A stretch of 64,000 nt of DNA from Paracyclopina nana (lineage: Eukaryota; Arthropoda; Copepoda; Cyclopoida; Cyclopettidae), in NCBI GenBank assembly GCA_019096065.1, contig JAGUCH010000005.1, forward strand, positions 2,480,001-2,544,000, in the 5' to 3' direction. The notes beneath the pieces are model-generated. The model searched no databases. It was not told where the DNA came from and saw only the letters and a program-made list of their open reading frames with translations. Shown one piece after another: positions 1 through 12,489 of the stretch; position 1 is the stretch's first letter; every line of letters starts with the position of its first letter. The translations under genes and the position numbers were made by a program.

Positions 1-3000
1 GGAGTGTTTAGATTGCCATCAGCTGTTTGTTGTTATTATGCCAGTGCACGTGCACTGAGTTGCGTTCGCTCAATATAAACATCTTTGTGATCTTTTGCTG
101 AGGGAGATTTTTTTTTTTTTTGCAAAGCCTGCTAAGTAAGGTTTCGGATATCCGAAGTCCTTCTTATGAAAGCTTTCACACGATGACTCTGCCTGGGGCG
201 AATGGCCAAGAGGAGAATTGCTTCCGAAAGAAACAAAATTCAAGTTATGACATTTTTCCGCAATAAACAGCAAGCAGCCTCCTTTGTGTATTACGCATTA
301 AAATCCTCTCAAAGACCAAACTTTTGACTATAGCAGCTGAGTGAACGCAATTACTTAGTTGAAAATCAGGGCTCAGTTTCGCTGCCGTTGTCCTTATTAA
401 TTATTCATTCAAGCAGCTCACAAAAGAGAGGGAGAGAGAGGGGAGAGAAAGTCAATTGTTGGAAAAAAGTATTTCATTCATAAATAGTATACAGCCAAAG
501 GTTGCGTTCAGTTGCTTTAGTATTGCTTCACATATTTTGCGATGGAAGCAGATAGCATTTTCAATATGGATACCCATGGATTCTTTGATTTTGAAGAATG
601 CCAAATTTCTGAGGAACTTCGTGGAATTCAACTCGAAATTGCAAACTTTGTCAACGAATTTCTCCTCCACAAAAGCTTTGACACATCTTCACAGTACTCA
701 CACACTCTTCAAACAAGTTCCTTTCAGTTGTAGCAAAAAGTATTCTATATGCTCATAGTTCATGCTATCCTGGCGTTTGCTATATTGAATATGGCAGCCA
801 CTTTTCGTAATAGTACAGCCAGCAGCGGGAAAAGTTAGCAATGTCACTTTTCTATTTGTGCACGGGGGGTTCCCCCTGAAATGGCGTGATTACAAGGCAT
901 GAAGATGTTGTTGAGGTCTTGTCGGTTAGGCATTAAGGGGCGTTTCTCCAATAAAAGCCGTAGATTCCTCCGGCCATAAACAAAAGCTGCCTCCTCTCTG
1001 TTGCTTTCCCAGGGCCAAACGGGGAAAAACCACCTCGAGGAGGCTTTAGGGCAATATCCCTTTATTGTTACGAGAGAAATTCGATGGTGGTTTGTGGTGG
1101 GCAGAATGGCATTCTCATAATCAGCAGCAGCTCTAGGGAAGAAAACTCAGCTAGCTGTTGGACCTAGATAAGCCCATTAAGCTCAATTTTCTTCGTGATT
1201 AGCGCCATAAAGGCTGACACTGGGATTTCCTGCCAGGAAAAATGAATTTTAAGTGGAAGCTGACGATGATGATGGCAAAGGACCAAGAATATAATGTGAC
1301 CCAACTTTTTTCTCCTTCAAAGCCCCTTGAGCCATGTCCTGATTTCGTAATTTTTATTTCCTTGCTCCTTAGATTGTAAAGGCTCCCTTTTTCTTTGTAG
1401 CTCTCAACCGAATGCTACTGCTGTATACAGTATATGGGAGCAATCTGTTCTGATGCTGAATTCTTGCCACAAGGGGCCAGTTTTGGCTGCTGCTGCCACT
1501 GCAAATTAGGTAGCAGGGTGCAACCCAGATTTAATAATTGAAAGCCTCTTTGTGCACACAATGCACTCTGACAGCAGTGGCCCAAAGCCTGATATAAACT
1601 GTTGAAATTCAAAAAGAGCTGCTGCTCTAGCCTTGTAGTAAAAGCTAGCCAGCTAATAAATAATAATGGGCAACAACTGGCTACATTTCCTCTGCTGTAG
1701 TACACTAGTGACCTCATAAATAACTTGAAGTGGCGCACTGAGCTGGATTGGAGTTGACAACTTTCACTACACCAACCTGCACAGAAACTTGGCAGGGTCA
1801 GGATGAGAGAGAGAGACAATGATTTGATTAGTTCCGTGCACAGGCACACAGGGGCAAATATACAGGAAATGGCACCTCAACAATAGACATTCATTTCATT
1901 CTCCTTCAATGCATCCATTGTTGAGCCTTTTGTGTCAAGCCAAAGAAGTCATCTTCATAGGTTTCCCATTTCATTTTTTATGCTGCATTCAATGTTACCT
2001 ATGTACACTTTGTGTGAATATGGAAAAATGGATGTGTGTGGCAAGGAGCCAACTAAAAGTGCAACCGCGTTGGTTTAAAACTGCTACTCTACTGAGGTGT
2101 GTGACTTGGTCAAAAGACCAGAAGCCAGCCAACCAAAAATGAGGCTCGGATTGCTGTCCAAGATGAAAGGCTGAGGAGAAGGACTCCTCTCACCACCTCT
2201 GATTTCAAGAGAAGCAAAAAAATTGATGCACCTCTCCCTAGATTGGGACAGCCGCAGACCAACTGGTTCTTAAATGTGTGTGTGGTATTGGGAAAACTGT
2301 TCGATTGTCATCTCTGGAGGTTGCTACTGCAGTCTTCAGAGGCTGAGCTGGCCAAAGAAACAAATTGTGTCGTTAGGGAACCATCTCAGACTGGAGAAAT
2401 CTGGGTATTACTACTTTCTAGTTCTAGTACTTACTAGTCCTAAAGCAACTATTACTGAGTTTGCGTGCAAGTAACGCAATTAAAGCTTTTGAAATTTGGC
2501 TCTGCAAGAATGAACATCCTCTTTTTTCCTCCATTTTTATAGCCCTGTCGACATTGACCATTCTGCTACTATGTCTGATTTTTTATCAGATTTATGAGGT
2601 CTCCTCTTTTGGAGCCTTTTCGGATGCAAAAGCCCCTAGGATAGGCCGATACATAGTTTTGCTTTAAGACTTTTTTAGGCCAAGGCAAATGAATAGTTTT
2701 TCTGTTTCTAATATTCAAAACTTGCTTATTGAAATTCCCTCACGTTCTGAGCTTGTTTGAGAAAAAGTTCCGAATGCCAACTTTTTTTTCACCTTTTATA
2801 TTGTATGGTGAGCGAGCTTGCCCTTTCATGCCTTGCTCATCTCATTTTCGGCGTTATTAGCTTAAAAAGAAAATGCTGATTGCACCTTGAATAATAAGTG
2901 CATTTCCAAGCCAATATTATTATGTATGGTGTGCTTAAGGTCAGTCCAGAATATTGCTCGCAAGGAAAAAACAACATTACTGTACATATATAGTTCATCA

Positions 3001-5048
3001 CCGAATGTGGAAATATTGTTGCCTCTTGAAGAAGCTGCACAAAAAGTCAAAGCTTGTTTGGAGAAACAAAGCTTTTTCTCAGCTGCCACATCTAGTACGT
3101 ATAGTATACATTCTGCTGTATCACTGAAAGGTACAACTACTACTACTACGGCAAGATAAATGGTGCTTTATTGTTCCAGAGAAAGCCATCAAGCATGTGT
3201 TCCACTCGGATAGACCCTAGATGCCTGCGTGACTGCCAATAAATGCAAGAAGTCATTGATAAATGATTTATGGCTTTTAATCAAATCAAAGCTGAGATTT
3301 GAAAAAATTACTTGCAACTAAAAAAGGAGAAAAGTAGCTGTAGCTGGCAAGAGAGGCTGAGGAAGATGCATTCGCATCAGTGTGATTTTTTAGGGCCTAT
3401 TTTATGGTTATTGTACATGAACAGCATATACTATGCGGCCAGCATGCCCTTTTTGGTTGTCAAAAATGGTCAGCATATAATACATAGAAATATAGAGTGG
3501 CTGGCCGCCAAACTAATACGAGCTGCACACGTGGTGGCATAGTGAAACAAAAATAAAGGCCCACTTATAGAAAGCAAACATTTTTACTTATGTACCGTAT
3601 CTCCCAATGTCTGCTCGACTACTTAATAGAGTGCTACAATTTTTTTTTTGGAAGCTATTGGCTTGTTTTTTTCTGAACTGGAATTTTACTTCATAATGAG
3701 CCAAAAAGAAATGTTGTTGGCCTTTTTCATCCCCATTTTTTATTAGTAGTAAATTCTTAATGGCTCTGCAGGATGTAAGATGAAGGGAAAACATGTGAAA
3801 ATTTCTTGTAGTGTAGGTACGACTGTCCCTGACTAGCAATGGAGAAGTTGTCGTGGAACTGTGGAATTGGCATTCTTGTCATGGCATTATTTCACCAAGT
3901 TTGGTATAGAATTTGAAAATAGTTCTGGTGCCATTGCATGCCTGATGTCCCACGAGGAGCTTTTGCTCATATGAGGAGCTCTGGTAATGAGCCTCAATTT
4001 TGGCCATGACAAAAATCCCTAGCTTGCCATTTAATATTGGCTTTTTATGATCTTTTGCATAGACTAGCAGAAATGGTACATATCTCCGGGTTATAAAGGA
4101 TAAAGGCTGCAGCTACAATGGGGCTTTGAGCGAAACGTGATGATAACTATAAATCAGGATAAGGGGAATTCTCATTATTCCAAGAAAAGTGGCATGTGCT
4201 CTAATAGGAGCTGGTGGTTGAGTGATTCAACATTCCTCGTGAAAAATTGAGAGTGGGCGGGCTGGCTTCTCTAGGCGGGGCTCATTTATTTTTAAGGAGA
4301 CAAATCATTTGATAAAAAAGCTAAAAGGATTGTCTACTGTCAAGAACAGTAATTTCTTCAGACTGGAGACTGCTGCTGCCCCCTTTTCCTGGCTGAAAGA
4401 AAGTGGACATGAGATTATAGCTTTTTGTCCACTGTCGCTGAGAAGGAAGGAAAAAGAGACATGAGTGCTTTTCATCCAGCAAAATCAATTATATAGCATA
4501 CTAGAGTAAGTGATCAAAATGGAGCCTTTGAAAATTGTCAACAAATCCAAATTGAATTTTCCCCCTATTAGTATACCCTTACAACATTTTCCGTAGGTTA
4601 ATTTTCCTTCATAGAAGTGGAAGAGGTATGAAAGTCCCTGGTGATTTGAGGCTGCCATCTCCTCCCTAGCTGAAATACCTTGAGCAGAAAAAGTAGGGTA
4701 TGTCCTCATGCTTAGAAAATGTCTCCTTGTGATTACACAAAAAATACTAGCGTGAAGTAGAAGACAAAAAGGCTACCTGCATTGTACAGGCCATTTGTCA
4801 TTGCTCGCCCTCCATTTCCGCATTGAATCAAGCCAGCAAAGCTTCTGGCCAAGATTTTTGCAGGGTGGACCAGCGCGGGCTCATAACGTCGCTATAATTA
4901 ATGATTTCAACTGTGTTTTTGAAGGCTCCAGTCGCTCTGTGTAGTAGTGGAAAAAGTGCCTCTGTTTGCACAAGAATTTAGCAGCTGAGAAAAGTAGTAT
5001 TTGCTCATGAAACGAGCAGGAGGAGAGTATTGGTGCTTATATATATAG

Positions 5049-5075
5049 TATAAAAAGAGCCTCGTGGTATCCAGT
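5049..5075 (+). promoter_or_regulatory. Possible TATA promoter
   Basis: TATAAAAAG at 5049-5057 is followed about 24 bp later by CCAGTG, which resembles an arthropod initiator. No gene was found directly downstream, so this may be a chance AT-rich match. Confidence 0.2.
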
Positions 5076-7859
5076 GGCAATCTCATGGGTATCCTTGTAA
5101 AGTTCTCCTCCTCAAGATAGATAAAAGGGCCGTCCCGGTCTAGCTCGCCTGAGTATTTACAACAAGGGGGAAACTTGAAAACTATGCCCCTAATAAGATC
5201 AGGTTACAGCTCCAACAGCGATAGCCCGAACCACACGAGACATATGTATGTATAAGCCTCCAATCTTGAGGTTATTATGCATGCAAAGAAGATGAAGAAG
5301 CTGGCTGCCCAAAACCGTTCAAATGTTCTCAAAGTTGATGAGAAGCATATATGGATGCGTAGTAGGCCCAGAATCCAATAGGGAATAGAATGAGAAAAAA
5401 GCTCCCACGTGACCTCGCAGAAGAAAAAGAAGAAGGTTGCACCAAGCAAACGCGTGTGCATAGTAATGAAAAGCTCCCATCACCGCGTCGTGAATAATGA
5501 TAAATCACAGGTTTCTTCACCACTTTTTCCTCTGAGGTGCACACGCGCGCACCGAAAGATAGATGAAGCATTGAAAGTTGATCTACGCGAAGTTTTGCCA
5601 CCATAAATCAGACGCTTCTTGGTGGATATGGTGGTCGTGCAAAGTAATGAGAAATTCGAGAGAAGAGTGAGGATAGAATGGCTACTGTATTTGTGTGTGA
5701 TGCAGCGGGTTTGGAGCCTCGAAACTGCTTTCTCTTTAGAATTTCTTCTTGTTTGCTGATGCTCAAAACTTTCATTACAATGGAGACTTCATCAGTTTCC
5801 ATTAGAGCATCATCATTGGTTGTGTAGTACAGTAGCTGCAGCAGCAGCTCTGGTGGCAAAACTTTGGAAGAAGAAGATGATGATGATGGCTACTTCTACA
5901 TTACATTTCCCACTTAACTGCAGTTGTGGCTCGGTATAAATCATGCGGCTATGACAAATTCATCTCGAAAATGCTGCATTACCCAAATGAAGCTCATGAA
6001 GATCTCTCACATGACATACTAATGCAACAGGACTTTTAGCTCTATTATGAGCCACGCCCAAATATGTGTATTCGAACAGTGGAAGAAGCTTCCCTGCTGT
6101 CTCACTGGAGCAATATTTAGGCTTATTTTTGGGTACAATGATTGATCACCCCTAACCTCATCGAATATGGCTGAATCCTTGAGGAGAAGATATATAGCTG
6201 CTTGACCATGCTCGTCTGTTTGGCTTGGCTGTTGCAGCAATAGGTGAAATGAGAAATGAGCGATCAATGGCAGCATTGGCTTTTTGGTAGTGTAGTAGTT
6301 GTGCAGGGAAAAACATGGCATGAATACTACAGGGAAAGCATCCACTAAGCTGCACGTGCCTACATTTTCTCACACCCATACACACAACGTACCAGTATAT
6401 ATGTACGTACTGACTGGTAGCTGCAAGGTCCTGAAAAACAGGCCACGACCAGCTTTCCAATTGACATTGAGACATACTCATCTGTCAATGTGGATTTGCA
6501 TCAATTCCGCGAGCTTTATGAATGCATGCATGTGTAGGATATGGCTATAAATGTACTGGTGCAGCTTGGGAAAAAATAGTAAAAACAGGGGCTATCATCA
6601 GTGGCCAATTAGCCTTGCTGATGTCGAAGTAACCTTGGTTCTATAACTCAATCATCAGACCTGCAACTGATTATTGGGTCAATTAACGCTGCATTGCTAT
6701 GGTAAATGCATGGCAGCATATTCATTGCTGGGCCACTTTTTATATGCTGCCTCTCAGCAGTAGTTTTACTTACCATAACTGGCTGATTGATGAAGGTTGG
6801 CCGGATCTAAACTCAATTTTTCTCCATTAGCAGCTGTTGGGCTGAAAAGCAATAACTTTAGATTTGGCAACAACCAGTGCAACACTCGTCGTGCGCTTAA
6901 TTGGAAAATCACGTGTTTTAGGCTGAACAACCTGGAGTAAGCAGTAAATGTATTCTTGGCTTTTGTTCTATCTATTCTGAGTGTGACAGCACCGCACTTG
7001 ATTTCGGAAGTGTTACCACACCGCGCATCAGTTGCATGGTTGGATAATCAAACCCTCAACTAGATTACATCTTTATGGAGATGTGAGCATCAAACAACAA
7101 GGATATGGGATGAAAGTGCATTTTTTCCACCACAGGACTATTCGTCAAGCGCTGACTGTTATCATATTGACAGGTGGTATTGTAAGCAAATACTGAAAAA
7201 AATAGCTGCTGAGAAGGGTTTTACTTATATAGACAGCAGTATCATAACAAAGACACTCCATCTACCGAGTTTTTTGAAGAAACACTTGTGAGCCGAGTTC
7301 AAAATCACATTTTGTATGCATTAGTCGAGCCACTTTATTTGGGGCAAATAGTTATAGTAAATGGTTACTTTGTTTTACAAATGCATAGCTTCAGGACTCT
7401 AACGTCTTGATGTTTTAAGTTTTTTTGGGTATAATAGATTTAAAACCATTTTATTTTACCATCATAAAGTAATCCTTTACAAAAATTGATAACTCTTATG
7501 TGCTTGGGTCTTTATTTCGAACTACTTAACGAGTCGCAAAAACGCGCTAACTCAGTTTTTTTTCTCGAGCAGTGTCAGCTGAAAATCACAAATGTTGCCA
7601 ATAAAGGCCGCTGGGATCGCCCTACATCAATGTTATTGTTATGATACTTATGTGAATAATGTTGTACTGTGATAATGGAGCCGGCCCAATTAGGGGTAAA
7701 TAATGCAGCTTGATTGGTAACGGAAGGACACGAAATAATGAGAGCTGATTGCCGCTACTTGATTATAATGCGATCCTGCCCAGCAACATTATCGCATTAT
7801 TATAAAGATAATCATTAGACGCGGCCTCATATTCATCATGTCACATGCATAGCAGAGCA

Positions 7860-7890
7860 TATATACAGCTGATGCGCGTTGTCTTCGCAC
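7860..7890 (+). promoter_or_regulatory. Possible TATA promoter
   Basis: TATATA at 7860 is followed about 28 bp later by a CA step inside GC-richer sequence, then by a pyrimidine-rich stretch and an ATG at 7925. That ATG opens a 68-codon frame I do not recognise. This could be a 5' untranslated exon of the downstream receptor gene, but nothing proves it. Confidence 0.2.
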
Positions 7891-9979
7891 TGTACACGAG
7901 AGCCTCTCCCTTCTGCTCTCCAAGATGAATGAAAAGTTTGCAAGACGTGAAGTGGGGCAGGCCATATGTTGTAAACAGACTTTCCAGGGGATTTACGCGA
8001 CAACTATGCACGCTATACTCGTATACTGGGCTGTGTACTATACCTACGAGCTTTTCCTCACTCAGAAGAAGACGAAGTGGCCCAAGTTTTCCTTGTCACC
8101 TGCCCATAACTTCAATTGGCCAAAATCATAAGACGTGTTTGTTTATTCATAACCCTCCTGGGGGGAGTGTGTTTATGTTGCGCCCAGAACTACTACTATT
8201 AATTACATGACTTCATTCAAAGTTTCAAGCTGCTGCTATTTGAAGCTCTCAAGGACTTTTGAGCCTCATCTCAAAGGCAACTTTCTTCAACCTAAAAGAA
8301 GTGACATTAATTTTGGAAAGAGTCTCGTGTCTATTTAGTCACAAGTCAATTTTAATTTGGATCATCCTGATGTCAGACTCTTGGCAATAGCTACACACTT
8401 CCTTCTCCAACTGATAGCAGCTTTTTCTTTGCTCAACTTTCAAACAATAAGACTGCTATAACTGTATTACGCCATAGTAGCTGTGTACGGACATTTCGGT
8501 CAAGTGATATTGGCCAACATTGGATCAAAAGTTTTTCATTAACTATCGGTGCACCTCAATAAAGGTGATGGTGGGCAAACGTTCGAAAGCACATTGCGTC
8601 TTTAGAAATGAAAAGAAAATAGTATTTCTATCGTTTGTGACATAAGAGAATTGAGATATCTCAATTTTGACAAGGTGTTCTAATTAGGGAGTTATCGCAG
8701 CAACAAAGGAGGTCTTAATTATGATGATGCCATTTGACTTGGCCGTATGTGATCAAGATGAGAAAACAACATGATCAGCATACTGTATTATTCCGAATTA
8801 ATGGCGGTGGTCAATATCAGGTCCTTTTTATGGATTGCCTTCCTCGCAGGCACGACGCGCGGTCATTATTGCATAGAGCCCAAAAGTCGTGGACGTCATG
8901 CATTGATAGTAGTAGGAGACTTGTTTGATTTTCCACAGCCGTAAACGTCAAAGGGAACAAAGGCCTCCAAAGATGAGTGCCTTGGCAGGACGAGGTCTAC
9001 GAGGACAGCCTCAGCCTCGGAGGAAGAGAAAGCACCCACCAGCTCAACACACTGGGATGAAATATGCTAAAGCCTTCAAGGTTTCTTCGCCAATAAATTA
9101 CCCATTCGCCCTGGATATACATCCAGATACATCAGCCTGGTGGCGAAAAATCCAATAAATGCAGGTTTTTCGCAGCAAGACAGCCAGTCAGCAATTAAAC
9201 AGAATTTGATTGCAAATCAGCGTAAAAAGCAGTACACTGAGAAGACTGTGTAAGCAGCTAGACAGTATTGTCGTTGTGTTGCTGCAGAATTATTATTATT
9301 CCCCTTACTTTCTTCGCGAGCTAGGAGCAGCCAGGGCACATCAAGAAACACGTGGAGAAACGAGGAGAAGGACAATTAATGTCTGTCACTCTGATTGTTT
9401 GATGACAAATCTACTGGAAGACCAAGCAGCCCATAGCTATGGCATAAAAGAGGAATGCTTTTCTTCGGACTATACAAAAATGCTGGAAGATGGAGCATTA
9501 TTGATTTTCATTGGGGGGAGAGAGGGAGAGAGCTAAGAGAGCTGCTTCAGTGCCTTCGTCCCTCAGGACCAAGATGGTTTTGCTCAAGCCCACAAATATT
9601 ACTGGCTCCAATGTTATTGAGGGGCTTGTTTCCCACTTACATCCACTGCTAAGTAAAGCATAGTAGCATTCATGCAGTGGCTGCATATTAGAGCTCACAA
9701 AAACGTGAATATGCTACTGTTGCACACACATTCGAGGAAATTGCCTACTACTCATGCTATAGTATATGTGGTCATTTCAATTTCGCGAGAGGAGATATCA
9801 TGTCTTGACGTCGTGGGCAGAAGTTATTCTTTGTGTATACGCCATTCCCAGCCTCACAATGGGCTCTAAACTTGGGGCAATTGGAGCTAGCAGGTCATTC
9901 AATACGGATCCCCATAAAAGCCCAAATGGGGCTTCTCCTTGCACTAGGATATAGAGAATATATAGCAGCAGCAGCCATT

Positions 9980-10303
9980 CTATTCTAATATCTCAATTTT
10001 GTTCTTGAAAGGGTTGGATGCATTTTCTGGCACCACTGCCTTACTATACCATCGATATCCGGATCCTCCATCATCATACAGCTCATTTGCATGCGTTGAG
10101 ATGGCTTTCACGCAGTCCTGCTGATATTCAATGGACTTTTTGACTGCCGCAATATTACTATAGAGTCTTGCTCGGTGAAAATGTCCCATCTTGCCCATAT
10201 CTTTGAGAATTTTTCTTTGCACCAAAGTTGTTACCTTACTTTTACGAAAACCTGAAATATCTTTGCATAGGTTTTCTAGCTCTTGTGAAACTTGAGAAAT
10301 CAT
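9980..10303 (-). CDS. Unrecognised 107-residue ORF
   Basis: The frame starts with a true ATG at 10303 and ends near 9980. I do not recognise the protein. Its composition looks coding: it is rich in charged residues, has a helical N-terminal half with a CKDISGF segment, and has a C-terminal DDGGSGYRWYS segment. There is no signal peptide or membrane span. The ORF at 10300-10494 immediately upstream on the same strand carries a similar CKDI segment, so the two may be exons of one gene or a decayed repeat-derived gene. I could not find a clean splice junction joining them. Confidence 0.3.
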   Translation of the reverse strand: MISQVSQELENLCKDISGFRKSKVTTLVQRKILKDMGKMGHFHRARLYSNIAAVKKSIEYQQDCVKAISTHANELYDDGGSGYRWYSKAVVPENASNPFKNKIEILE

Positions 10304-10494
10304 AGATAAATGATGAAAAGTAATATTATTGAAAATTGTGGAAACGTGTAGTAAGGTCTTCCAAATGGATTTATTTGCAGCATAATTTCACATTGGAAGT
10401 GACCGCACATAGGTATGTTCATCTGCCCTAGAATATTCACCAGGGTGCTGAATATGTCCTTACAACTTTGATTCTCACACACGCTTGCAGTCAC
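10300..10494 (-). CDS. Unrecognised short ORF upstream of the 107-residue ORF
   Basis: This frame of about 64 codons contains several cysteines (CENQSCKD, PMCGHFQC) and overlaps the start of the next ORF by the TATGA string. Its first codon is not ATG, so it would have to be an internal exon or a remnant. The cysteine spacing and the GRPYY motif do not match a family I can name. Confidence is low. Confidence 0.2.
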   Translation of the reverse strand: MTASVCENQSCKDIFSTLVNILGQMNIPMCGHFQCEIMLQINPFGRPYYTFPQFSIILLFIIYL

Positions 10495-12489
10495 AGATAC
10501 TCTTATTCAATTAACCCACCATATGCGTGCTGATGAGATGCTACAAGCTTCATATGAGAAGTCACACAGAAACATGAAAAAGTCTAGTTATGCATTCTGT
10601 CACACGGAATTATTTACCTCACGTAGCAGCACTGCAGGTTGACATCTTGCTCAAATCATGCTATGCATAGAAGTGACTTTCCTGCGTATATCTTTTTAAA
10701 AAAAATTTTTACTATTGATTTGCTAACTCTTTTTGACTCTGAACTCTTATAGTGGCGACTAAAATTCCCAAAGTATTTTGGATGCGATCATCTGTAATAG
10801 CTGAGGCTTTATTGAAAAATATGAAATGCAGTAATTTTGAGCGCGTGACATAAATCTCAAGGAAATCTGCTTTTTAATTTAAAGCCATTTTTAGCGCGGC
10901 GGTGTGAGCTCAGGAGAAAAATGAAGCTTTCTAAAACGATCTATAAACCACCACAATTGCTGTTATGTGCTACACGCATCTTGAAAGCAAAAAAAGTGGG
11001 GCAAACACTCTATGGACTTGTACTGCTTAGTTCTATACAAAATCCTTTAACGAAGGGCAATAATCGTTTCAATCAAGCCCATTTTTCGGTTTTTTATCTA
11101 ATATTCTTTTTAAGAGATCACAATGCAATGAAAAAAGCCCTACGAGCATTTACTCGAACTGATGCGCAATTTGCGATCAATTAATATGCGCATGAAAAGG
11201 TGAAAAATGGGGTGCTTTCACAGCATTTCCTCATTTTAAAATAATGCACTGGCTTTATGGAAGGCTTCCTCAGGGGAAACTAAAGTCAAATTAGAGTCCA
11301 AATGAGAGTTTAATTAGAAAATATGCCATAGTTAGCGTAATGTGAAAGCCCAGGGTTTCCCAGTAGTGTTGATTTGTCAATCCTTACGCCCATATGTAGC
11401 AACATTTGGGCTGAAAGATTGGTTCCATTTGCATATTGCAGCGGAGAAGCCCTGCTCAAAGATTGATCTTGAATGTACTAGACGGGGGGCAAACGCCCGA
11501 CCAGACACAGAGATTAATGAAAGGCGCAAACAAAAAGCAAGATAAACGTTTATTTATAAGCTCATGCTGGTGGCTTATCGAAGTTGTCGGGATATGGGGC
11601 CAATCGTTGTATTGTTTGCCATGAGAAAAACTCTAGTATTGCTCTCGGCTCCAAAAGTCATTTTTCATCTGGTGGGGCAAGCCAAGCTAGTCGTAGCCCC
11701 ACTCACCATCAGAAAGATTGAGTGCAAGCTTGCGCTTTTTTCACTCAATGGAAGCCGACATTTCAAAAAAAGACCCTTGGCATCTACGCGCCTACTCTAC
11801 CGATTTTTGCACAATTGAACAAAATGCATTTTTTCTCTCCTTGCACTTCTTTTTATAGTTTTGCAGCCTTTTCGCGAATTCATTGGTCATGAAACGTTTT
11901 TTTCACAAATTGGACGTGATTTTATTGCAAGCACGATCCAACTTGTGACGGAACTGCATTTGGGAGTGTAAAAACTTTTTTAATAATTGCAGTAGTATAT
12001 GAGAAGGGCCTCCACTCCCAGAAAGGTTTGCTGATTGATAACTCGTCGTCGTCCGAGCGTAAGTGGGTCGATGTCAAAACCCAGAAGCCAAGCAATTTTC
12101 TCGTATTTTTCTCCTTAAAAACTCCCAATCTCCTAAGTACTCGCGTCTGATAGCAGCAGCAGCAAGAAAAACACATTACAACAAGACGGAAACTGGTTAA
12201 AAACAACGAAAGCTGCTCCCCCTTGGGCATTTGCATATCAACCATTGGAGAAGGAAATGTTGAGGAAGGCCAGTAAGCAAATTGCTATTGTTCTTTATGC
12301 GTGCCGCTGCAGCCTCACTTACAGCTCGTACGTACTGCTCTGCATGTAAAAGGATGAAAATGGCTGATATTAGACCCCCGTTTATGGGTGGTTGCATTTT
12401 GAAAGCTCAGCAAGGAAATGGCCCCGAAAAGTCACGCGTGGCATTGATAACTCGATTTTTGCTCACATGCTTCTCCTTTCTCCTTTCAG
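10495..12489. other. Noncoding, upstream of receptor exons
   Basis: No supported gene. The frames around 10921-11184 and 11342-11818 lack domains and splice signals. The right end provides a pyrimidine tract and AG acceptor at 12488-12489 for the first receptor exon seen in the window. Confidence 0.5.

Larger units (their letters stand above)
1..9979. other. Gene-poor region, no supported gene
   Basis: All open frames here are short (under about 150 codons), lack recognisable domains and show no consistent splice structure. The DNA is a mix of AT-rich and CAG/CTG-rich stretches, with a recurring short motif of TATATAG next to GCAGCAGC. The region lies upstream of, on the same strand as, a nicotinic receptor gene whose first exons I could not find. 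It could therefore be the intergenic or long 5' intron territory of that gene. I looked specifically for the receptor exon carrying the LYDDLL and LSQLI motifs and did not find it. Confidence 0.5.
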
